DNA of 64,000 bases from the NCBI RefSeq assembly GCF_000428845.1, contig NZ_AUAS01000003.1, positions 62,001 to 126,000 of the forward strand, in the 5' to 3' direction. Of this stretch, positions 60,001 to 64,000 are shown in pieces. Below the pieces are notes generated by a model that made no database searches, was not told the origin of the DNA, and worked only from the letters and a program-made list of their open reading frames with translations. The stretch comes from Dyadobacter alkalitolerans DSM 23607. Lineage in GTDB: Bacteria > Bacteroidota > Bacteroidia > Cytophagales > Spirosomataceae. How positions within the stretch are numbered: position 1 is the first letter of the stretch; every line of letters begins with the position of its first letter. The position numbers and the translations under genes are program-made.

Positions 60001-61404
60001 CGATCCATAATACGAAATGCCCTGATTGGATTCGAGAGTGGTTGCCGGGGTTGTTGAAATCCCTGCTTGTGATCCCATATATATGAACACTCCACCCTCA
60101 TCATCCTGACCATTACTATACCCTGGCGCTCCTACGAGCACGTCACTAAAACCATCCCCATTGATGTCCCCGGCACTAGCAACCGATTTACCGAATTCAG
60201 CAGTTGGCAGATTTGATTCAATCTTGACGCCTGTAAGGTTTAAGCCCGCTGCCGAACCGTAGAAAATATATGCAGCCCCCTCATCTGTCTCGCCATTTGC
60301 ATAAGCATAAGAACCAGCAATTACGTCGCTAAATCCATCTCCGTTCACATCCCCTGCGCCTGAAAGCGATCGTGCGAAGTAAGCATCGCCAACTTTATTA
60401 TCACCCGTACATAAGATACCATTCGGATTAAGCCCTGTTGAGGAACCAAAATAAATAAAGAACGCACCCTGGTCATTCTTACCAGAGTCAAAAAGCGGTG
60501 CACCAACTATTACATCACTATATCCGTCGCCATTTACATCCCCTGCACTGGCAACGGATTCCCCCACCTGTGCCCCTTGCTGCTTTCCAGCCAATTGCAC
60601 ATTCGCATTACCCGGATTGCCATAGCTAACGATCGGGTCAATGGTTATTGGGAATGCTGCGGATGAGGTGTTTACGGCTATTTGTACAAACCCTTCTTTG
60701 TAGGATAGTTTCGCGGGCAGGTTCTTTCCGTTGGCGTCCCAGCATTTTAGTCCGTCATACGTGAGCTTATCGACCGCGTCCACTTTTCCAGAATAAAACG
60801 CCAGTTTATTGTTATGCAAATCCTTCACTGTCAACCCTTCCGCCATCATTCTTACTTCCAGTTGCTTTGTGCCTGCGGGAGCATTTTGAATGATGAAGTT
60901 CTGCCTTATACCAGCTTCGCTATTGATGTATTCTTCGGTCAAGCTGCCTTGTTTTAACTGGATCTTATTTTCGGAAATAATGGTTGCGGTGTCGCTTTTC
61001 GAGACGGGCAGCTTTTTATTATCTGCGTAAACGCCCTCGGTTTTCAGTGTCAAATGGAAGTTAAGACCAGCTGAATCGACACGGTTTTTAACAGTAAATG
61101 TTCCCGGTTTAAAATATGCCCGCAAGTTTTGCTTCCTGTTAGGACTTTGCGGAATGCCCGTTGCAGGGTCTTTGGTAACATTATATTCCCTGGCTGCAAT
61201 GCTGCTGTAAATGGTCGCCAGCGTGCTTTCAGGAACAGTTCCGGTTTCAGGAAGTTTCCTATTTTGTAAATCAACATTACTGAAATGCTTTTTCAGCAAT
61301 GTTGATTTTTCAATCAGATCTTCCTTTGTAAATGTATATTGCAGTGTAGCGCCGCAAGCAATCAGTAACAGCATCAAGGTGCCGCCCAAGTAATTTTTCT
61401 TCAT
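57091..61404 (-). CDS. FG-GAP (integrin-like) repeat protein with T9SS sorting domain
   Basis: A 1437-residue secreted protein; the start is set at 61404 (MKKNYLGGTLMLLLIAC). After an N-terminal region (~25-270) come 14 FG-GAP repeats, each with AGDVNGDGYSDVIVGAP-like text and the calcium motif DxNxDGxxD, which would make two seven-bladed beta-propellers. A short region follows with a RFDAKVVEKQVDLTWETATE segment, then the C-terminal T9SS type A module (LFPNPVSNTLNIDSEVPNTE ... GGYLIKLGNKSFHMIKK). It should be exported by type IX secretion. A role in adhesion or glycan binding is inference. Confidence 0.9.
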   Translation of the reverse strand: MKKNYLGGTLMLLLIACGATLQYTFTKEDLIEKSTLLKKHFSNVDLQNRKLPETGTVPESTLATIYSSIAAREYNVTKDPATGIPQSPNRKQNLRAYFKPGTFTVKNRVDSAGLNFHLTLKTEGVYADNKKLPVSKSDTATIISENKIQLKQGSLTEEYINSEAGIRQNFIIQNAPAGTKQLEVRMMAEGLTVKDLHNNKLAFYSGKVDAVDKLTYDGLKCWDANGKNLPAKLSYKEGFVQIAVNTSSAAFPITIDPIVSYGNPGNANVQLAGKQQGAQVGESVASAGDVNGDGYSDVIVGAPLFDSGKNDQGAFFIYFGSSTGLNPNGILCTGDNKVGDAYFARSLSGAGDVNGDGFSDVIAGSYAYANGETDEGAAYIFYGSAAGLNLTGVKIESNLPTAEFGKSVASAGDINGDGFSDVLVGAPGYSNGQDDEGGVFIYMGSQAGISTTPATTLESNQGISYYGSSVASAGDVNGDGFSDIAIGAYMYDNLFATDNGAVFIYSGAPSGVQTTPSMTLLGTQDGSQFGYAVSSAGDLNGDGYSDIIVGSPNYTDGQNGEGAISIYLASDEGLGIQNQAKAIIKGVWAGAAFGKSVACAGDVNGDGFSDVIVGEPYRDNGASLQEGGAHVYFGSIDGNLQTKSFITSGQAASELGTSVASAGDVNGDGFSDIIVGAPYYDKTASDDGVALVFHGSAASVEMNFSVQVMTNQAGAELGYSVSGAGDVNGDGYDDIVIGAPFYDNGANNEGVAFVYLSDDNGVNLSASLLISRGQALANFGYSVGSAGDVNGDGYDDVVIGAPKYDLQGHTDSGAGFIYYGSIQGIAAAPTPYVFLAKANAHAGMAVSGAGDLNADGYDDVIVGVPSYSDGVIVDRGAVIISYGSQSGIKSGDGPLLKGYQSSGAFGSALASAGDINGDGYDDVVIGSHKFNNNPNTQNEGAAFVYYGGLYGLGTTGDILDLNKSKALTGWSVSSAGDINGDGFDDVIVGARNYSNVEIDEGAVGIFYGSQSGVEVLTPTIIESNETDALMGTSVCSADVNGDGYSDIVVGASSYTFSQGNEGVVLVYHGSENGIVADAVAMIKGNQTNAQMGHAVSSAGDVNGDGFEDVIAGANKFSGTTGRAFIYHGNGDGLSVNNDRAIRGSLNLYNSDLTTNLNKDNLGIDDFGIGVYAKSFLGRNKGKLVWEIIGQGESFSHASPITNSTQFTGQGNLTDLQATATELKSLVTKTAFLNKVRARVKFSPVLAITGQVYGPWRYGSSSILADPSVLPVELIRFDAKVVEKQVDLTWETATEVNSDYFELQRSEDGKKWEQIGMVYSAGDSKKPNTYSFVDFKPQIGLNYYRLKMVDRDKTFAYSSIKAVTLEGKETSLFPNPVSNTLNIDSEVPNTEIVIFDVSGKQILSQKNEKGIKSVDVSRLIPGGYLIKLGNKSFHMIKK

Positions 61405-61555
61405 TCCGCCTGACATTAAAAGTGTTAGCAAATCTGTTCTCCACCCTGGCCCGACGACCTGAGTTTGTCACAATTTTAGGATTCGCTTCGCGCTTTTAAC
61501 ATTACATTGAATAACCGGCGGAGGCTGGTTTTTTAGTGGTAAAACAATATTGCAT

Positions 61556-63268
61556 TTATCGCAAAACCAACACCTTCTGCTGCAAGACCTTATCCCTCCC
61601 TATAAGCCTCACTATGTAAATGCCGGTGCTTGTAGCTTGAATGGGAATGCTGAACGGGCCGATTTTGCCGGTGATTTCCTGAGACATGAAGATCTTTCCA
61701 TTGGTGCTGACCAGCTCCATTTTATCGAAGGAATCGCTCAGGATCATGTCGATTGTGGCGTTGCTTATAAGCGAGGGCCTTACGAAACTGGCTGGCAAAT
61801 CGTCTTCCGTGTTTACGACAATGATTTTGGAATATTTAAAACTATCATCCTTATCGACCATTTTTAGCCGGTAATACAGATTTCCATTGAAATTGACATT
61901 GTGAGAGAATGCATATTGAGAGCCGGAAATAGCATTTTCTCCGCTTACTGTTCCCACTTTTTCAAAATGCGCTGCATTATAGCTTTGCTCTATCTCAAAA
62001 TCTCTGAAATTTGTTTCGCTGGATGTTGACCAGGATAATTTTACGCCTTCATTGCCACGCATTCCTGTGAAATCGACTAATGTAACAGGCAACGCTGTTC
62101 CTGAGAAAATCCGGTAAACCGCGCTGCCGGTTACTGCATAAATTTCGCCGCGCTGATCTTCGCCGATATCTGTGATGTTGATTACCGTTGAAGTCTGGTA
62201 TGTTTTGGTGTTTTCGTTCGCGGAAATTTTGTGGATATCGCCGGAAAAATAATCGGTTCCGATGTACCAGCCATACATCTGCGGGTAAAGTGATCCTCTG
62301 TAAACCACACCCCCGATAACAGATTGCCCTCTTTCACCATTGACATAGACATACGCAGGTGCTACATAAGGACCGCCGGTATCACAACCAGTCCTGTCGA
62401 CCCCGGGCGTTGCAATGTCGCCCTCAAAACAACGCCACCCGAAATTTGCATTTGCAAGCTGAACCGGCGTTCTATGATTAATTTCTTCCCTGGCTCCTTG
62501 TCCCACATCGCCTATCCACGCATCACCGGTGAGCCTGTCGAAGCTCCATCGATATGGATTTCGTAAACCCAATGCATAAACCGCATTGCCATAGGGATTA
62601 CTGGTTGGGACCGCGTATTTTACAGGATGAGTATCGGGCACATTTACATCCATTCGTAGAATTTTACCCAGCAAAACGTTTGGATTTTTAGCATTCTGAT
62701 TCGGATCGTTGCCGCCGCCGCCATCGCCGACTGATAAATACAGAAACCCGTCCTGACCAAAATGCATTTCTCCTCCATTGTGGTTTGCGTTGGTTGGATG
62801 CGGGATTTTCAGGACTTCCAGCCTGGTGTTGGGGTTAACCGCATTATTGCTGGCCGGGCTGGCAGCCGTGTACCGGGCCACCACCAGATCACCCTGAGTG
62901 TCGGAATAATAAGTATAAAAGTATCCGTTGGTTTCAAAGTTTGGATGAAAAGCAATGCTTAGCAAACCATCCTCACCGCCCGTACGCACAACCTGACCAT
63001 TCTGGTTCATATTTAAAAAGACAGCAGGCGTCGCACCGGCAACGGGTGCTAGTACTTTAATGGTGCCGGCGCGTTCGGCGATGAAAATGCGGTTGGAGTT
63101 GTCATCAGCGTGCACCAGCTGCATTGCAGCGGTAAGCCCGGTGATAACAGGCGTTTCCGTATCAATGCCGATCTCCGGAGTTTGTGCGAATGTGCTATTC
63201 ATGCTCAGGAGTATCCCCGGAGCCACAAGACATAGTTTCAGAAAGGATTTCAAGTTGAAGTTCTTCAT
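61556..63268 (-). CDS. PQQ-type sugar dehydrogenase with T9SS sorting domain
   Basis: A 570-residue secreted protein. Signal peptide to STFAQ; residues ~30-390 form the glucose/sorbosone dehydrogenase beta-propeller (PF07995), with VRTGGEDGLLSIAFHPNFET, NHNGGEMHFGQDGFLYLSVG and RNPYRWSFDRLTGDAWIGDV. The rest is a fibronectin-like segment (TLVDFTGMRGNEGVKLSWST) and a T9SS tail (MELVSTNGKIFMSQEITG; TGIYIVRLIGRDKVLQQK). PQQ-dependent oxidation of sugars is the family activity; a conserved propeller His pair would be needed to confirm it here. It is probably not in an operon with the FG-GAP gene (151-bp gap). Confidence 0.88.
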   Translation of the reverse strand: MKNFNLKSFLKLCLVAPGILLSMNSTFAQTPEIGIDTETPVITGLTAAMQLVHADDNSNRIFIAERAGTIKVLAPVAGATPAVFLNMNQNGQVVRTGGEDGLLSIAFHPNFETNGYFYTYYSDTQGDLVVARYTAASPASNNAVNPNTRLEVLKIPHPTNANHNGGEMHFGQDGFLYLSVGDGGGGNDPNQNAKNPNVLLGKILRMDVNVPDTHPVKYAVPTSNPYGNAVYALGLRNPYRWSFDRLTGDAWIGDVGQGAREEINHRTPVQLANANFGWRCFEGDIATPGVDRTGCDTGGPYVAPAYVYVNGERGQSVIGGVVYRGSLYPQMYGWYIGTDYFSGDIHKISANENTKTYQTSTVINITDIGEDQRGEIYAVTGSAVYRIFSGTALPVTLVDFTGMRGNEGVKLSWSTSSETNFRDFEIEQSYNAAHFEKVGTVSGENAISGSQYAFSHNVNFNGNLYYRLKMVDKDDSFKYSKIIVVNTEDDLPASFVRPSLISNATIDMILSDSFDKMELVSTNGKIFMSQEITGKIGPFSIPIQATSTGIYIVRLIGRDKVLQQKVLVLR

Positions 63269-63360
63269 ATAATCCGCAGGATTTAAGTAATATTTCTACA
63301 AAATTGATCGCAATTTTACTACAACATTCATGCCTGTCTTTGCCTGAAAATCCCTGAAAA

Positions 63361-63392
63361 CAAAAAGCCGCCTGACATTTAAATCAGGCGGC
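63361..63392 (-). terminator. Intrinsic terminator of purM
   Basis: Arms GCCGCCTGA (63367-63375) and TCAGGCGGC (63384-63392) around an 8-nt loop. On the minus strand the stem is followed by TTTTTG, a good intrinsic terminator 26 bp after the purM stop. Confidence 0.88.
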
Positions 63393-63418
63393 CTTCATAT
63401 TTAAATGCTTGGTAAATG

Positions 63419-64000
63419 CTAATTATAATAGAATTCACCGAATTCGCTTTTAATTGTCAGTTTTTTGGTATCCGAAGCTTCAACCCTGCCTACGATCTGC
63501 GCATCAATCCCGAATGATTTTGAGATTTCAATAACCCGTTCTGCGTGTTCCCGGGACAGGTAAATTTCAAGCCTATGGCCCATATTGAACACTTTATACA
63601 TTTCCTGCCAGTCGGTTCCGCTTTCTTTCTGGATCATATGAAACAACGGCGGGACCGGAAGCAGGTCATCCTTGATAATGTGAAGGTTATCAACAAAATG
63701 TAGAATTTTTGTCTGAGCGCCGCCACTGCAGTGCACCATGCCATGGATCTTCGTACGCATTTCGTCTAGCAATGCTTTGGCGACCGGCGCGTAAGTCCTT
63801 GTAGGTGAGAGCACAAGTTGCCCTACATTCAATGGCGTACCTGCAACAGGATCGGTCAATTTTTTGGTTCCGCTGTAAATCAGGTCTGCATTTACTTCCG
63901 GGTCAAAGCTTTCCGGATATTTTTCCGCGAGATATTTACCTAAAACATCATGGCGTGCAGAAGTAAGTCCGTTACTGCCCATTCCACCATTATAAACTTC
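63419..64000 (-). CDS. purM: Phosphoribosylformylglycinamidine cyclo-ligase (AIR synthetase), 3' part
   Basis: The last ~194 residues of PurM; the frame runs through the window edge, so the start lies outside. PurM closes the imidazole ring of FGAM with ATP to give AIR in purine synthesis. Visible features are MGSNGLTSARHDVLGKYLA (the glycine-rich GSNG/SARH segment), GQLVLSPTRTYAPVAKALLD, IHGMVHCSGGAQTKILHFVD and the C-terminal FNMGHRLEIYLSREHAERVI (MGHRLE is the family motif). Read on the minus strand, it ends with a clean terminator. Confidence 0.93.
   Translation of the reverse strand, partial: EVYNGGMGSNGLTSARHDVLGKYLAEKYPESFDPEVNADLIYSGTKKLTDPVAGTPLNVGQLVLSPTRTYAPVAKALLDEMRTKIHGMVHCSGGAQTKILHFVDNLHIIKDDLLPVPPLFHMIQKESGTDWQEMYKVFNMGHRLEIYLSREHAERVIEISKSFGIDAQIVGRVEASDTKKLTIKSEFGEFYYN

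Overview
The window looks like a chromosomal stretch of a Bacteroidota bacterium of the Cytophagales, most like Dyadobacter or a close relative. This rests on the protein families present: type IX secretion (T9SS) C-terminal sorting modules, TonB-dependent receptors with carboxypeptidase-like N-termini, a DUF4249 lipoprotein, a GldA-type ABC ATPase, short Bacteroidota-type Crp regulators, a LytTR/LytS pair, and lack of strong Shine-Dalgarno sequences. The genus is inference.

Layout. 1-15.5 kb is core: the end of a serine hydrolase, nuoL-nuoM without nuoK or nuoN, a small lipoprotein, a DUF5009 acyltransferase-like membrane protein, gldA, a GH3/beta-lactamase fusion, a 1410-aa Ig-repeat T9SS protein, tadA and sodA. 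A tRNA-His gene follows. Its 3' end is repeated exactly (21 bp) at 26871-26891, which bounds an 11.2-kb genomic island.

The island (15724-26891) carries a tyrosine integrase, a frameshifted SIR2-type gene, a three-gene HipBST toxin-antitoxin locus, relics of an IS3 transposase and of an FGE-like protein, an NTF2-like protein, and a module that I do not recognise as a described system. The module is a Crp-family regulator divergent from four envelope genes: a lipoprotein, an alpha/beta hydrolase, a PQQ-repeat lipoprotein and a small outer-membrane protein. Three palindromes exactly 23 bp apart lie in the divergent promoter. Outside the island, at 52.4-53.7 kb, a close regulator paralogue is divergent from a related outer-membrane protein, with two of the same palindromes at the same 23-bp spacing.

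27-49 kb is core and accessory sequence: an ABM-domain membrane protein, an ABC-F ATPase, a porin-LytTR-LytS operon followed by a TonB-dependent receptor, a GNAT enzyme, a SugE/Gdx guanidinium exporter preceded by two ACGR-loop hairpins that fit a guanidine-II riboswitch, a beta-helix protein, a degraded gene, a siderophore-type receptor, a marR-rph pair (rifampicin phosphotransferase), a TonB receptor with its DUF4249 partner, and an SGNH hydrolase.

49.5-64 kb holds a small membrane ORF, an ECF sigma factor with an unusual membrane partner carrying hexapeptide repeats, the second regulator locus, several hypothetical envelope proteins, a zinc metallopeptidase, a methyltransferase, a 14-repeat FG-GAP T9SS protein, a PQQ-type sugar dehydrogenase with T9SS tail, and the 3' part of purM at the window edge.
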